A stretch of DNA of 64,000 bases from Leptospira chreensis. GTDB taxonomy: Bacteria; Spirochaetota; Leptospiria; Leptospirales; Leptospiraceae. Below are positions 18,331 through 28,554 of the stretch, piece by piece. Below the pieces are notes generated by a model. It did not search any database. It was not told the DNA's origin and saw only the letters and a program-made list of their open reading frames with translations. The stretch is taken from positions 124,001-188,000 of the forward strand of contig NZ_JAFFPS010000031.1 of NCBI RefSeq assembly GCF_016919165.1. The letters are read 5' to 3'. Positions within the stretch are counted from its first letter, which is position 1. Each line of letters starts with the position of its first letter. Both the position numbers and the translations under genes were made by a program.

Positions 18331-18517
18331 AGCTAAGGTATGAGCAGAGGAGGTGGTCTAATTGGATAGTAGTTGTTACGACACAAGATTTTTGACTCGC
18401 GAGGTGGCTGGGCAATAACGCCTCAAGCTTTGTTGCAAAACCGACCAGACACAGTCTTTCCAAGTTCCGAACGGGTGGTCTCCTTCGGGCTTTATGCAGT
18501 CGCTTGGAAAGATTCCT
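18331..18517 (+). ncRNA. Candidate structured RNA of unknown class
   Basis: This region is distinctly richer in G+C than its flanks and has no reading frame. Near its 3' end TCTTTCCAAG and CTTGGAAAGA form a perfect 10-bp stem enclosing a second perfect stem CCGAA...TTCGG. Upstream, GAGGTG pairs with CGCCTC around a loop whose GCAATAA can pair with TTGTTGC just downstream (a possible pseudoknot), and TGGTC can pair with GACCA around the whole 5' part. It does not match tmRNA, RNase P, SRP or common riboswitch cores as I know them. The strand is uncertain; the promoter favours plus. If read on minus it would be the leader of the M61 gene. Confidence 0.5.
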
Positions 18518-20590
18518 TTATTCCTTCGAAATCTTAAAACTTTTTAACAATTCATCCAGCGTGGTTGTCACTTGACTGAGCCTTTCCGCATTTTCTGACA
18601 TAGAAGAAGACTGGTCCGATAACACTTGAGAACCGTTTGAAATATTGACTGTCATATTGGCCAATTCATTGGTCGCCCGTTGTTGTTCCTCTGTAGAAAG
18701 TTGGATGGCTTTGACTTGGTCAGTAATCTCTGCCACTTCCGAATAAATACTTTCCGTCCTTGCACTTTGGTCTTCAATCATCGGTCGTATTTCATTGGAA
18801 GAAACAAAGATCTCGGATACTTCATCCGTGATTTTTTTCAAGACTTCCACAAGTTTCTCCACCTGCACATTCCCACGTTCAATCGAATCGAGGGCCTCGG
18901 AAGAGAGAACATTAATTTGGGAAACCGATTCCGCGGATTGACTTGCGAGTTTTGTGATTTCCTCTGCCACCACGGCAAATCCTTTTCCCGATTCCCCGGC
19001 TCTTGCCGCTTCGATCGCAGCGTTTAACGCGAGTAAACCGGTCCTTTTGGCAATATCGGAAATGACATTGGAAAATGCTGTGATGGTTTTGGATTTGTCT
19101 TGGATCTCTCGGATGGCAAGGGAGGCTTCTTTTGCCATGATCCTTCCTTCTTCCGCATTGCGGTTGGCTCGCACGGAGATTTCTCCAAAAGAATTGACCT
19201 TTTCCAAAATTCGTTTCATCAACTGTTGGATATCACCTAACGACTGGTGAATGGTTTCTGTATTTTCAACGGCGCTGAGGACATTGCTATGAATGGTTTC
19301 GGAAGAGGCATTGAGTTCTTCCACAGTGGCGCTCGCTTCTTCCGAAGAGGCGGCCTGGTTTTGTGCTAAATCGGTAAGTTCGGTAATGGTTCCTTGGATT
19401 TTGTCCGTGGTTTCACTGATTTTACCGGAAGATTTTTGTGCAATCCGAATCAGTTTGCGTAAGTGTTCAATCATTTTGTCTAGACTTACCATGATACTTC
19501 CCAGTTCGTCTAACTGATCAATGGTGATGGATTCTCTCAAATCACCAGAAGCTACTTTGTCAGTGGATAAGTTGATGGCTTTGATCCTTCGGTCCACTAG
19601 TCGTTGGAAACTAAAGTAGATGGAGAGTGTCGAGAGTGCCACACCCAAAATTCCAAGAGTTATGGTAGTGATGAGGATGGAATTCAGAGTCGATTGGATT
19701 TGGGATTCGGGGATGGAGATCCTTGCAAACCAAGGGGAGTTGTCTTCAATGATGGTGATGGGAACAGCTACATGGTAGTACCCCTGATACCGATAAATGG
19801 ATTTGTCTTTGTTCTTTAGACGGTCATAAAAAAATGCATCGGCTTGGGAGCGAAAGTCAAGGCCTTCGGAAAGGTTCGAGAATCCATCATACAATACCAA
19901 ATGGTTGTCGGAGACGAGTGTGATTTTTCCTTCTCCGTCGGCAAATTTTAGAGAATCCAAATACTTCTTTATCGTGGCAAGGCTGATATCGATTCCAGAA
20001 ATCCCAATGAATTTACCATTGCGTAGGATAGGCTCCATAATCGAAACAATGAAAGTATCTACGCCACCCACCTTATAGATATAAGGTGACGTGATGCTTG
20101 TTTTTAAAGTGGCTTTTGGTTTTTGGTAGAATTCACCTTGGATGGGATCATCCAAATCTTTTAACACTTCTGAATGAACTTTGTCTCCATCACGAAATAT
20201 ATAAGGGATAAACCTGCCGGTTCCGTCGTGGTCCGGTGCAAACTTAAACGCCGCATCCTTTCCGTCAAAGGCGTTGGGTTCAAATCCGCAGTAAGCAGCA
20301 AAAGCAATGTCTTTTTCGGCGATTAGCGTTTTTAAATACCGAATGGCAGCAGGTCTTGAAGTGATCACCCCATCTTCAAAGGATTTGCGGAAGGCAAAGG
20401 TTTTGTTTAAAGGGACTCTCAGTTGGTGGGAAATGTCACCGACGATTTTAGAGGAAATGTATTCTGTATCTTCCTCTAAGTTATGGAGAAGAGTGGATCT
20501 GACTACCAAAGACAATACAATCATAATCCCTGCGATGATGACAGAAATGACAGCCAGGGAAATTAGAATGATTTTCTTTTTGATACTCAT
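18518..20590 (-). CDS. Methyl-accepting chemotaxis protein with dCache sensor
   Basis: Chemoreceptor of 690 residues. An N-terminal membrane helix, a periplasmic double-Cache-like sensor (about 35-300, with [10 protein letters not shown] and [13 protein letters not shown]), a second membrane helix, HAMP, and a long signalling coiled coil whose hairpin tip reads [21 protein letters not shown] are all visible. It signals to CheA/CheW, which are not encoded here. It lies 7 bp downstream of a paralogue with the same architecture, so the pair forms an operon derived from duplication. Confidence 0.94.
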   Translation of the reverse strand: MSIKKKIILISLAVISVIIAGIMIVLSLVVRSTLLHNLEEDTEYISSKIVGDISHQLRVPLNKTFAFRKSFEDGVITSRPAAIRYLKTLIAEKDIAFAAYCGFEPNAFDGKDAAFKFAPDHDGTGRFIPYIFRDGDKVHSEVLKDLDDPIQGEFYQKPKATLKTSITSPYIYKVGGVDTFIVSIMEPILRNGKFIGISGIDISLATIKKYLDSLKFADGEGKITLVSDNHLVLYDGFSNLSEGLDFRSQADAFFYDRLKNKDKSIYRYQGYYHVAVPITIIEDNSPWFARISIPESQIQSTLNSILITTITLGILGVALSTLSIYFSFQRLVDRRIKAINLSTDKVASGDLRESITIDQLDELGSIMVSLDKMIEHLRKLIRIAQKSSGKISETTDKIQGTITELTDLAQNQAASSEEASATVEELNASSETIHSNVLSAVENTETIHQSLGDIQQLMKRILEKVNSFGEISVRANRNAEEGRIMAKEASLAIREIQDKSKTITAFSNVISDIAKRTGLLALNAAIEAARAGESGKGFAVVAEEITKLASQSAESVSQINVLSSEALDSIERGNVQVEKLVEVLKKITDEVSEIFVSSNEIRPMIEDQSARTESIYSEVAEITDQVKAIQLSTEEQQRATNELANMTVNISNGSQVLSDQSSSMSENAERLSQVTTTLDELLKSFKISKE
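18987..19036. repeat. 50-base identity with the neighbouring receptor, copy A
   Basis: This stretch, coding the signalling tip, is identical to 21058-21107 including third codon positions. It reflects duplication, possibly with recent gene conversion. Confidence 0.85.
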
Positions 20591-20597
20591 ATTGTGC

Positions 20598-22658
20598 CTA
20601 TAAATTGAATTTCAATAAAACTTCTGAAATTTTGGAACTAATTCCTGTCATACGAAGAGAATTGGCCGACATGGTCTCCGATTGTTCCGAAAGAATTTGG
20701 GAACCATTGGAAATATTGATAGTCATATTCGATAGTTCGAAGGTGGCTCTTTTTTGTTCTTCTGTGGATTGTTGGATGGATTCAACAAGATCTGTAATCT
20801 CTTCAATCTCAACATAAATCTGATCGGTTCTTGTTTTTTGGTCTTGGATGAGGGGAACAATTTCTCTAGCCTTTTCAAAGATTACAGAAACTTCCTTGAT
20901 AATTTCTCGGAGCAAATCAATGAGTTTCGTGACTTGTGTTCCCCCATTTTGGATGGAATGTAAGGCTTCTTCTGAGAGGGTGTTGATCTGTGAAACTGAT
21001 TCGGCGGCTTGGGCGGCAAGTTTTGAAATTTCTTCTGCCACCACAGCAAACCCTCGGCCCGATTCCCCGGCTCTTGCCGCTTCGATCGCAGCGTTTAACG
21101 CGAGTAAGCTTGTCTTTTCGGAGATATTGGAGATGACTTCGGAAAACTCGGTAATGGCAAGGGACTTCTCTTGGATTTCTTCAATGGCTTTCGAAGTGAG
21201 CCCTGCCATATTGCGTCCTTCTTCTGCTTTTTGATTGGCAAGGACTGCAATTTGACCAAAGGATTCCACTTCTGTTGTGATGTTTTGCACCAGAGTTTGG
21301 ATGGCTTGTAATGAAACGTGAATCGATTTAGAATTATCAACAGCTTGTACCACATTAGAGTTGATTGTTTCTGAGGATGCATTGAGTTCTTCCACAGTTG
21401 CGCTTGCTTCTTCGGAAGATGCCGCTTGGCTTTGTGCCAAATCAGAAAGTTCGATGATGGTTCGTTCCATAAATTTAGATGTCTCTGTGAGATCCGATCC
21501 GGAAGTCTGAGCGACACTTAAGATATGACGAATGCTTTCAATCATCGCAACCACAGCCTCTACCAAATTCCCAATTTCGTCTTTGTGGGTATCGTTGATT
21601 TCTTTGGAGAGATTTCCACTTGCCGCATCTTTTGTAAAAGCAATCAAGGTTTGGAGTCGGCTATCTACAAGTTTACGAAAGATAATGACATTGGCCAAAG
21701 TAGAAAATAAAATTCCAGTCACTCCAAGACCTAAGGCAATCCAAAAGATAAATTGAATTTCGTTTGTAATCTTTTCTTGTGGGTAAGAAATACGAAGTGT
21801 CCAGGGTGCTGTGTTTTCCACGAGTTGGATTGGCAAACTCACATGAAAGTATTCAGAATCAGAATAACTTTGCCTTTGTTTGGAAGACATAGCTAAATTT
21901 ACATAGACGTCTTCTTTATCTTTCCACTGCACATCCTTCACATCAGGATGGAGTCCATTGAATAATACATAACCGTTACTTGCCACAAGTGTGATTTTTA
22001 CAGCACCCTCTAGAATTTTTAGGTTATGCAAGTAAGCCCGAATGGTTTCTAAAGAAAGATCCGCACCGGCAATTCCAAGAAAGTTTTGATTGCGAATCAC
22101 GGGATACACAAGAGAGATCATCGTTACATCTTTGCCATCCACCTTATAATCAAACGGTGGGATGAGTTCTACTTTTTTGTTTTTTTTAGGAAGTTGGTAA
22201 AAGTCAGACTCAGGTAAATCAAAACCCACCACCGGTTCGATGATGATTTTTCCATTGGATTTCACGGAATAGGGGATAAGTCTACCAGAATTATCATGAT
22301 AATTCGCATTACGATAGTTAGAGTCTTTTGCGTCAAAGGCATTGGGTTCGAAAACAACATAAGTTCCGAGAATGGATTCATTCGATGCGGTCATCACATT
22401 CAGAATTCGAAAAATCCGATCCCGATCCAAAAGGTTCGGTTCTTGCAAAATTTGTTTTAGAAGGAAAGCTTCATTTAAAGGTGCGGAGAGATAATCTTCT
22501 ACATCCAGAGAGATCTTATCTGCAAGGACGGAGATGTTTTCTAGAGCATTTTCTTTGGCATTTTTATATATGACATAAGAGATGAGGGTGAGGATTACTC
22601 CTAATGAAAAAAGTGTAATGACTGATGTTCCTAAGGCTAACTTCTGTTTGATGTTCAT
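20598..22658 (-). CDS. Methyl-accepting chemotaxis protein with dCache sensor (paralogue)
   Basis: Chemoreceptor of 686 residues with the same plan as the gene at 18518: membrane helix, dCache-like sensor ([23 protein letters not shown]), membrane helix, HAMP and signalling domain with the tip [21 protein letters not shown]. The sensors have clearly diverged, suggesting different ligands, while a 50-base stretch in the tip region is identical at the DNA level to the neighbour. It is the promoter-proximal gene of the pair. Confidence 0.94.
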   Translation of the reverse strand: MNIKQKLALGTSVITLFSLGVILTLISYVIYKNAKENALENISVLADKISLDVEDYLSAPLNEAFLLKQILQEPNLLDRDRIFRILNVMTASNESILGTYVVFEPNAFDAKDSNYRNANYHDNSGRLIPYSVKSNGKIIIEPVVGFDLPESDFYQLPKKNKKVELIPPFDYKVDGKDVTMISLVYPVIRNQNFLGIAGADLSLETIRAYLHNLKILEGAVKITLVASNGYVLFNGLHPDVKDVQWKDKEDVYVNLAMSSKQRQSYSDSEYFHVSLPIQLVENTAPWTLRISYPQEKITNEIQFIFWIALGLGVTGILFSTLANVIIFRKLVDSRLQTLIAFTKDAASGNLSKEINDTHKDEIGNLVEAVVAMIESIRHILSVAQTSGSDLTETSKFMERTIIELSDLAQSQAASSEEASATVEELNASSETINSNVVQAVDNSKSIHVSLQAIQTLVQNITTEVESFGQIAVLANQKAEEGRNMAGLTSKAIEEIQEKSLAITEFSEVISNISEKTSLLALNAAIEAARAGESGRGFAVVAEEISKLAAQAAESVSQINTLSEEALHSIQNGGTQVTKLIDLLREIIKEVSVIFEKAREIVPLIQDQKTRTDQIYVEIEEITDLVESIQQSTEEQKRATFELSNMTINISNGSQILSEQSETMSANSLRMTGISSKISEVLLKFNL
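21058..21107. repeat. 50-base identity with the neighbouring receptor, copy B
   Basis: Partner of 18987-19036. The identity ends abruptly on both sides, where the two genes differ at many synonymous sites. Confidence 0.85.
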
Positions 22659-22724
22659 TCTCTTGGATTTACTTTCCTAAGTGAATGTTACGGTAAGTAA
22701 GTGAGTTGTTTTCTCAAACACAAT

Positions 22725-23069
22725 TTACAAGAGAGTGAGTTTTTCTGGATATTGACTGAGTCCCAGTAGATTCCCATCACTGTCTAAAAAATATACAGTG
22801 AAATCAGTTTTGTTTTGGATCTGCACTTGGTTTAGAAACTGGATCCACTCTGATTTTTCATTTTGTTCCAAGGAAAAAACGAGTGCGCGTGGGGACTTGT
22901 TTACTCCTTCCTCTAACATCAGGATGGTTGGCCCAACCTCGATCCAAATGGAACGGATCGTTCCCGATTCATAATGAAATTCCTGGGTTTTCTTGGCCCC
23001 TGGAATTTGGAGGTAAAACTCTGCTAAATTGGAAGGGTTCGGAGTACCTATGGCAATGTGGTGAATCAT
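22725..23069 (-). CDS. VOC/glyoxalase-fold protein
   Basis: Small protein of 114 residues with the paired beta-alpha-beta-beta-beta units of the vicinal oxygen chelate fold: MIHHIAIGTPNPSNLAEFY at the start and VYFLDSDGNLLGLSQYPE at the end are typical of glyoxalase/dioxygenase-like proteins. The first His and a terminal acidic residue could be metal ligands, but the substrate is unknown. It sits alone upstream of the receptor pair on the same strand. Confidence 0.8.
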   Translation of the reverse strand: MIHHIAIGTPNPSNLAEFYLQIPGAKKTQEFHYESGTIRSIWIEVGPTILMLEEGVNKSPRALVFSLEQNEKSEWIQFLNQVQIQNKTDFTVYFLDSDGNLLGLSQYPEKLTLL

Positions 23070-23134
23070 TTTTTTGTTTTCAAATCCCTTTATAAAAAAG
23101 AAGCTATCATGAAATCTATCTCACGGAGTTTTTC

Positions 23135-23413
23135 ATGAAAAAATCCCTCATCCTGGCGCTCGCTCTCGGGCTTTTTTTGGCTAATTGTAAATCCAAAGTT
23201 TATACCCAAGAAGAGTGTGAGTCTGCTCTCGCTAGCACATTCACTCAAATTGAAGAAGAAGCTAAAAAGAATCCAGCAGCAGCACCAGTCCTCGCAGGAT
23301 TACAACAAGGTAAACAAAAAATGATCGATCAGTGTACGGAAGGAAAATTTGATCCTAACTGTTTGAAAAATGCTCCAGGTTTCGCTGGCATCATGGGTTG
23401 TGTAAAAAAATAA
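23135..23413 (+). CDS. Small Cys-containing leptospiral-type lipoprotein
   Basis: Secreted protein of 92 residues. The signal ends in a lipobox-like LFLANC (Cys18). The mature part is helical with conserved-looking Cys in QEECESA, DQCTEG, PNCLKN and MGCVKK, probably forming disulfides. It resembles a family of small lipoproteins expanded in Leptospira; the family assignment is from memory and the function is unknown. A strong terminator follows 14 bp after the stop. Confidence 0.8.
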   Translation: MKKSLILALALGLFLANCKSKVYTQEECESALASTFTQIEEEAKKNPAAAPVLAGLQQGKQKMIDQCTEGKFDPNCLKNAPGFAGIMGCVKK

Positions 23414-23424
23414 TTTTACAAATC

Positions 23425-23727
23425 CTACCGGGAACTTCTGTTCCCGGTTTTTCCCTCTTCCTCTAAACTTTCAAATCCCCCAGGTTCTGCATAACAACCG
23501 TGAGTCCGGTAGGGCCCATGTTCATAAAATCGAATTTCCTGCGCATACCGTTTTCCTTCCCAGATACATTGTTTACAAATGAAAGGTCGGATCGCCCAGT
23601 CCTCACATTCTTCTGGTCGGAAACTGGGAAAGACTCGTAAAAAAGGTTTTGAAATTTCTGCTGCAGGCACAGCCCAAAGGACAAAACCAAAAATCGTAGA
23701 GATTCCTAAAACCAAAGTTAGTCTCAT
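23425..23727 (-). CDS. Hypothetical exported Cys-containing protein
   Basis: Possible protein of 100 residues with a hydrophobic N-terminus (LTLVLGISTIFGFVLWAVPA) that could be a signal peptide or anchor, then Cys in EECEDW, CKQC and HGCYAEPGG. I recognise no family. No good ribosome binding site precedes the ATG, and its last codons form the opposite strand of the neighbour's terminator, so the C-terminal residues are probably not conserved. It is supported mainly by its protein-like composition. Confidence 0.55.
   Translation of the reverse strand: MRLTLVLGISTIFGFVLWAVPAAEISKPFLRVFPSFRPEECEDWAIRPFICKQCIWEGKRYAQEIRFYEHGPYRTHGCYAEPGGFESLEEEGKTGNRSSR
23427..23452 (+). terminator. Rho-independent terminator
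   Basis: ACCGGGAAC (23427-23435) pairs perfectly with GTTCCCGGT (23440-23448) over a 4-base loop and runs into TTTTT. It ends the small lipoprotein gene. It lies inside the last codons of the convergent gene ending at 23425. Confidence 0.9.
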
Positions 23728-23771
23728 TCAATAAAACTATCGGGATTTAGTGCATTTTTCAGGATGGGTTT

Positions 23772-24692
23772 GTGAAAGAAAAATTGAGTACAGAATGGAA
23801 AGGGGTGGTGCTTGTTCTCATCGGGGCACTTTTGTTCAGCGCTAAGGCTGTTGTTGTGAAATTGACTTACCGATATGAAATTTCTGCCATTGGATCTCTA
23901 TTTTTTCGGATGTTGTTTGCCTTTCCTTTTTTGGCTTGGATTGCTTGGAAGGCGGAAAGAGAAGAAGGAAAAACTCCGCTCACCAAAAAAGATGTGATTA
24001 ATGTCATCCTGATGGGGGTTGTGGGATATTATCTCGCCAGTTTATTTGACTTCCTTGGACTTAAATATATCAGTGCGGGCCTCGAACGAATCATTCTTTT
24101 TATCTATCCCACTCTTGTTGTTATTTTATCGTTTTTATTTTTAAAGAAGAAGATCCATCTCCGGGAAGTTTTTTCTCTCATTCTCACTTACACCGGAGTG
24201 TCCATAGCTTATGGACAAGATGTTCAATTGGGTTCTGCGAAAGATGTGAGTTTGGGAGCCTTTTTTATTTTGCTTTCCGCTTTGACTTACGCCATATATT
24301 TGATGGGGAGTGGTTCCATCATTCCCAAGTTAGGTGCGAGGAAATTCACTGCTTGGGCTCTCATTATTTCTTCGTTTGCAGTGTTTCTTCATTTTGCCAT
24401 TTTTGGAACTTATAAAGAACTCATCCAACCATTCTCATTCTATGCACTTGCTTTTATTATGGGGACTGTGAATACCGTTGTGCCTGCTATCTTTGTTTCC
24501 GAAGGAATCAAACGTGTTGGTAGCAAAACAGCCGCTATAGTAGGATCGATTGGACCAATGTCGACACTTTTTCTTGCGTATTGGCTACTCGATGAACCGA
24601 TAACTATACTACATGCCATTGGTACATTATTCGTACTCACTGGTGTTTTTTGGATTAGTTCGGTAAAAAAAACAAAAGAAGCCTCTGTTTAG
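23772..24692 (+). CDS. EamA/DMT-family transporter
   Basis: Inner-membrane protein of 306 residues with ten predicted helices in two EamA repeats (GALLFSAKAVVVKLTYR at the start of the first; ALTYAIYLMGS at the start of the second). The second repeat ends in the usual LDEPITILHAIGTLFVLTGV. Family members export amino acids, nucleotides or other metabolites; the substrate here is unknown. The start is GTG. Confidence 0.9.
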   Translation: MKEKLSTEWKGVVLVLIGALLFSAKAVVVKLTYRYEISAIGSLFFRMLFAFPFLAWIAWKAEREEGKTPLTKKDVINVILMGVVGYYLASLFDFLGLKYISAGLERIILFIYPTLVVILSFLFLKKKIHLREVFSLILTYTGVSIAYGQDVQLGSAKDVSLGAFFILLSALTYAIYLMGSGSIIPKLGARKFTAWALIISSFAVFLHFAIFGTYKELIQPFSFYALAFIMGTVNTVVPAIFVSEGIKRVGSKTAAIVGSIGPMSTLFLAYWLLDEPITILHAIGTLFVLTGVFWISSVKKTKEASV

Positions 24693-24744
24693 GAGAGAAT
24701 TTTTCTTTCCAATTGTTACAGAAGGTAGAGAATCAAGGAACTAT

Positions 24745-25872
24745 ATGAAATTGCGAAATCTGCTGCTTCTACTCGTATTTGTCACAACAGTGTCTCAAGG
24801 GGAACTGTATGCACAATTTACTTGTGAAGGATCAGCCTGTGGTTTTTTACCATCTACACTTACGGAAGCCGGGAATGGTTCCCTTAAAAAATTCGAAACT
24901 GGGTACTTAAACGAAGTACTCAAAACCAATTTGGAAGCTGGTTTTCTTGCCAACATAGGCGCAAGTAATATCGGAACAGGTACTGTCCGTCGCATTCAAT
25001 TTGGTGTGAGTGTCTCGGGTGCGGGATACAAAAAAGACGACATCCAAATCAAAGATGATTATATCAAATACCCAAAACTTCCGAACGTCGGTGGTGCTGT
25101 CATTCCTTCCTTTCATTTGGACATCAATCCTGGATGGTTACTCGGAACTTCTGAAGGTGGATACATTCGTCGGATCGGGATTTTTCTCCATGGGATGAAC
25201 ATTGCCGTCACAGAAGATCAAATCCAAGCTGCTTCTAATAATAAAAATTACGAAGGTCGCATCGCCGTACGCTCGTATGGTGGTATGGTCCGGTACCAAT
25301 TGGTGGAAAAAGAAGGTTTTTTAATGAACCTCATCACTTGGAACGGGATCAATGTGGGAGTGGGCCATCATGTGATGGAACAAAACATGAGCCTCAGTTA
25401 CCTAGAAGGTAAGGCTTCCCAAATTGAATTCCAAGGCGTAAAAGGAAAGTGGGGCGGAGACACGAACTTCATTTTTAATACCAAGGTTCAAACTACAAAT
25501 GTAGATTTACGTACGGGTCTTGGCGTGTTTTGGATCGCCAATGTGATCGTAGGTGGGGGTTATAGTTGGAATTCGGGAAGTAATTCTGCCTCCCTCTCGA
25601 GACGTGGCCCTTTTCTTGTCACCCTAAACGATTCTCTTCCTTTGGAACTCCCTCGTGAATACCAATCTGTTTTGGACAGAGAACTTCTCGCACAAAATCC
25701 CAATGCCACTCTTGGATTTCGTGCGGCTGGCGAGTCTCATTCCAAACGTGGGATTGGATACGGGATTGTTGGATTGGAGTTGGATTTGTTTCTCGTAAAG
25801 GTCATTGCGGAAGGATTGTATGGTGGCAAGGATCTCTACTCTGCAAACCTGGGAGTCAAACTCTCCTTTTAG
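24745..25872 (+). CDS. Probable outer-membrane beta-barrel protein
   Basis: Exported protein of 375 residues with a signal peptide ending near QGELYA-QF. Alternating hydrophobic/polar strands, many Gly and Tyr, and the C-terminus LYSANLGVKLSF ending in Phe are typical of outer-membrane barrels. Only one Cys pair (TCEGSACG) sits near the N-terminus. I recognise no named family; it resembles uncharacterised leptospiral surface proteins. It is transcribed alone after the transporter. Confidence 0.75.
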   Translation: MKLRNLLLLLVFVTTVSQGELYAQFTCEGSACGFLPSTLTEAGNGSLKKFETGYLNEVLKTNLEAGFLANIGASNIGTGTVRRIQFGVSVSGAGYKKDDIQIKDDYIKYPKLPNVGGAVIPSFHLDINPGWLLGTSEGGYIRRIGIFLHGMNIAVTEDQIQAASNNKNYEGRIAVRSYGGMVRYQLVEKEGFLMNLITWNGINVGVGHHVMEQNMSLSYLEGKASQIEFQGVKGKWGGDTNFIFNTKVQTTNVDLRTGLGVFWIANVIVGGGYSWNSGSNSASLSRRGPFLVTLNDSLPLELPREYQSVLDRELLAQNPNATLGFRAAGESHSKRGIGYGIVGLELDLFLVKVIAEGLYGGKDLYSANLGVKLSF

Positions 25873-25948
25873 GAAAACTTCGGGGAAATCCATAAAACCT
25901 TGCCGTACCGATTGCGAAATTTACCTTAAGTCCTAGGTCTAAGTTTCA

Positions 25949-28489
25949 ATGAAATTATACAAACGCTACGCAAGGGCATTCACGCTCGCCTCCCAAGTAT
26001 TCTCTTTAGGAGTCGTGGTTCCCATTGGAATCGCTCTCATTCTTTTCTATGTTGATTTAAGTCCCACTCAGGTGAAGACCTTTATTGGGGCGACGATAGC
26101 AGCAGGACTTACCAGTCTCATTCTACCGGCTTTCATTTTCCCAAAAAGATTAAAGGCCATCAAAGACGGACTCGTTGCCCTCGAGTCCCAAGCAGAGAAA
26201 GATCCCAAAACCTATGTGGCCGTTTGGAACTTAATTGCCAAGATGCCTGTGGTCGGTGCGGTGGTGGGAAGTGCTCAGTGGATTATGGCTTTTCCTATCG
26301 TCATTGGTCCTCTCCTTTACCTTCCCGAAACTAGTAAGTCGGATTCGTTTTATATCGTTTGTGTTCTCATCCTCACAGCCCTTCTGAATGTAATTTTCTC
26401 TTTTATCCTTTTGGAAAAGGCCTCGCATTTGGTTTTGGAAGATGAGATTCTTCAATCCGAACTAAAAGAAAGAGTCTCTCCTTATTATCGAAACCTAAGA
26501 AATACAGTTCCAATTATGTTTTCACTTATGGTTATGGTGCTTTCTATTTTCCTTTTGATTTATGCATTCAATACGAATGCGAAGTCTTTAGAAAAAGCCT
26601 TTTCGAACCAACTCTACAACTTCAATCAAAGTAACGAAGCTGGGATTCATGTGTATTTTGAATCGGTGGAAACCAATTTAAAAGGATTGGTTGTTTCTCC
26701 TGCGGTGAAAACAGCTCTCGAAACTAAAAATTACAAACTCGCAGAACCGACCTTGGCAAAAGTTTTGGATGATTCTCAATTGCTCTTAGAAAATGCGTTT
26801 ATTGCTTCCTTTGAAGAAGGAACCCCGATTGTAGCTTCGGGCCTTCCGAATGGCACCAGCGTGGGTTATTCTCTTTCTTCCAATCCAGAAGTTTTAGAAA
26901 ATATCAATGCAGCCAAAGAGGGAAAAATCCATGTCGGTGTGGCTGTCAAATCTCCGATTAACGGTAGTATTGTGATTATGGTGACAGGCCCGGTCAAAAA
27001 CGCAAATGGGACTATCATTGGAATGGTAGGGATGCCGTTTCTTGTGGGAAAAGCCATGGAATCCTTCCTTAAAAATGTAAAAATTGGAACTACCGGATAT
27101 TCCTTTTTATTAGATAAACAATCTACGATGGTGTATCATCCCAATCCGAAGTATTTAATGCATAGTTTTAAAAATTCTGAATTTGAGGCCCTCGCAAAAA
27201 ATGCAGGGGAATTAGATTCATTCCGAAATCCATGGGAAGGATCCACTTTTTTACTTAGAAGAAAGGTGAGTGAAAGATATGGTCTCCAATTCTTTTCAAC
27301 CATTGATATCAAAGAAATCGAAGTTGAAAGTCTTTCTTCCCTTCGCGGACTAACAATCATTAGTATTGTCGGTGCTATTTTTATCGCCATAGCCATTTAT
27401 CTATTGTTTACTGCAAGGTTCAAACCAATGAGAACCATTGGAAAAATCCTCCATGACATTGAAGTGGGTGACCTGCGTCATAATGCGAAAATAGAATCGT
27501 CGGATGAGTTTGCAAGACTGGCGCGCGGGCTCAATGCCACTCTAAAACAAATTTCAGAAGTTGTGGGATCCAACCAAGCATTCTCAGAAGACCTTGCATC
27601 ATCCGCAGAACAGATGTCAGCTTCCCTCAATATGTTGTCTGGTAACGCCCAAACGCAAGCGGCTTCTGCAGAAGAAATATCGGCTTCGATCGAAGAGATT
27701 TCTGCGGCAGTCCAAAACGTGGATGCACAGGCCGAAGACCAGTTCCGCAAAGTTGATTTTTTGAAATTAAAAATGGCAGAACTTTCTAGTTTGATCGAAG
27801 CGACGGGAAGACAAGTGGGTAAAGCTTCGAAGGATGTAACTCTCATTTCGGAAGAAGCTCGCTCAGGCCAAGCTTCCCTTGATTCGATGAGAAATTCCAT
27901 CACCAAAATCAGTAACAGTTCTGAGGAAATTGGAAGTGTCATTGAAATCATTAATAATATCTCAGAACAAATCAACTTACTGGCGTTAAATGCTGCGATC
28001 GAGGCAGCTCGTGCGGGAGTGTATGGAAGGGGATTTGCTGTGGTTGCGGATGAAATTGGGAAATTAGCTGAAAAAACGGCAAGTTCGATCAATGACATTG
28101 GGGAGCTCATCCAAGCGAATGAAAAGGAAATTGAAAGTGGTCGAGAAAATATCGAAACCACCATTTCCCTCATCCAAAGGATCATCCAAGGTGTGAGTTC
28201 CTTCAATGAAATGACCGATTCCATTGAGACAAGCACCAAAGAACAGCTTATCATCAACCAAAAGGTAGGGGAAGAGGTGGACAAGGTGAATCAAATCAGC
28301 CAGGCCATCCGACTATCCATGGAAGAGCAGAAAAATGCCATTGGTGAGGTGGCGCAGGCCATTTTCAGTATCAATGATTTGACCCAAGGGACAGCTGCAG
28401 GTCTCGAAGAGATGACAGCCACTTCCAACGGAATCGCGAATTTGGCAGAAACTCTGAAACGAAAGATCAATTTCTTCAAAATCTCCTAA
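25949..28489 (+). CDS. Methyl-accepting chemotaxis protein with multi-helix N-terminus
   Basis: Chemoreceptor of 846 residues. It differs from the 18518/20598 pair: about five membrane helices occupy the first 215 residues, then a Cache-like sensor (about 220-455), another membrane helix, HAMP and a signalling domain with tip [21 protein letters not shown]. The extra N-terminal helices could sense within the membrane or anchor a partner. It is monocistronic and precedes the methionine-cycle operator. Confidence 0.93.
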   Translation: MKLYKRYARAFTLASQVFSLGVVVPIGIALILFYVDLSPTQVKTFIGATIAAGLTSLILPAFIFPKRLKAIKDGLVALESQAEKDPKTYVAVWNLIAKMPVVGAVVGSAQWIMAFPIVIGPLLYLPETSKSDSFYIVCVLILTALLNVIFSFILLEKASHLVLEDEILQSELKERVSPYYRNLRNTVPIMFSLMVMVLSIFLLIYAFNTNAKSLEKAFSNQLYNFNQSNEAGIHVYFESVETNLKGLVVSPAVKTALETKNYKLAEPTLAKVLDDSQLLLENAFIASFEEGTPIVASGLPNGTSVGYSLSSNPEVLENINAAKEGKIHVGVAVKSPINGSIVIMVTGPVKNANGTIIGMVGMPFLVGKAMESFLKNVKIGTTGYSFLLDKQSTMVYHPNPKYLMHSFKNSEFEALAKNAGELDSFRNPWEGSTFLLRRKVSERYGLQFFSTIDIKEIEVESLSSLRGLTIISIVGAIFIAIAIYLLFTARFKPMRTIGKILHDIEVGDLRHNAKIESSDEFARLARGLNATLKQISEVVGSNQAFSEDLASSAEQMSASLNMLSGNAQTQAASAEEISASIEEISAAVQNVDAQAEDQFRKVDFLKLKMAELSSLIEATGRQVGKASKDVTLISEEARSGQASLDSMRNSITKISNSSEEIGSVIEIINNISEQINLLALNAAIEAARAGVYGRGFAVVADEIGKLAEKTASSINDIGELIQANEKEIESGRENIETTISLIQRIIQGVSSFNEMTDSIETSTKEQLIINQKVGEEVDKVNQISQAIRLSMEEQKNAIGEVAQAIFSINDLTQGTAAGLEEMTATSNGIANLAETLKRKINFFKIS

Positions 28490-28515
28490 AATCGGAGAAA
28501 TTTGCTTGCCGGAGT

Positions 28516-28543
28516 CTACATATCAAGATTTCTTGATATGTAG
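28516..28543. promoter_or_regulatory. Perfect palindromic operator upstream of the SAH/methionine genes
   Basis: A 28-base element has two 13-base arms, CTACATATCAAGA and its exact complement TCTTGATATGTAG, around a central TT. It ends 11 bases before the start codon of an ArsR-family regulator, the right place for autoregulation and control of ahcY. The ATATCAAGA...TCTTGATAT core resembles what I recall of SahR sites in proteobacteria. Confidence 0.85.
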
Positions 28544-28554
28544 ATATCTAGGAT

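Noticed and set aside
18345..18420. tRNA-like D-arm (TCTAATTGGATAG) and an ACG-like anticodon loop in the structured island
   Set aside because: No T-arm, no matching acceptor stem and no CCA-end; the pairs expected in a tRNA fail at several positions.
18331..18517. 6S RNA as identity of the structured island
   Set aside because: Its length fits, but the 5' and 3' ends do not form the long closing stem that 6S RNA requires.
27478..28284. 268-codon frame antisense to the chemoreceptor gene
   Set aside because: It mirrors the coiled-coil coding strand, has a Ser/Ala-rich shadow composition and no ribosome site.
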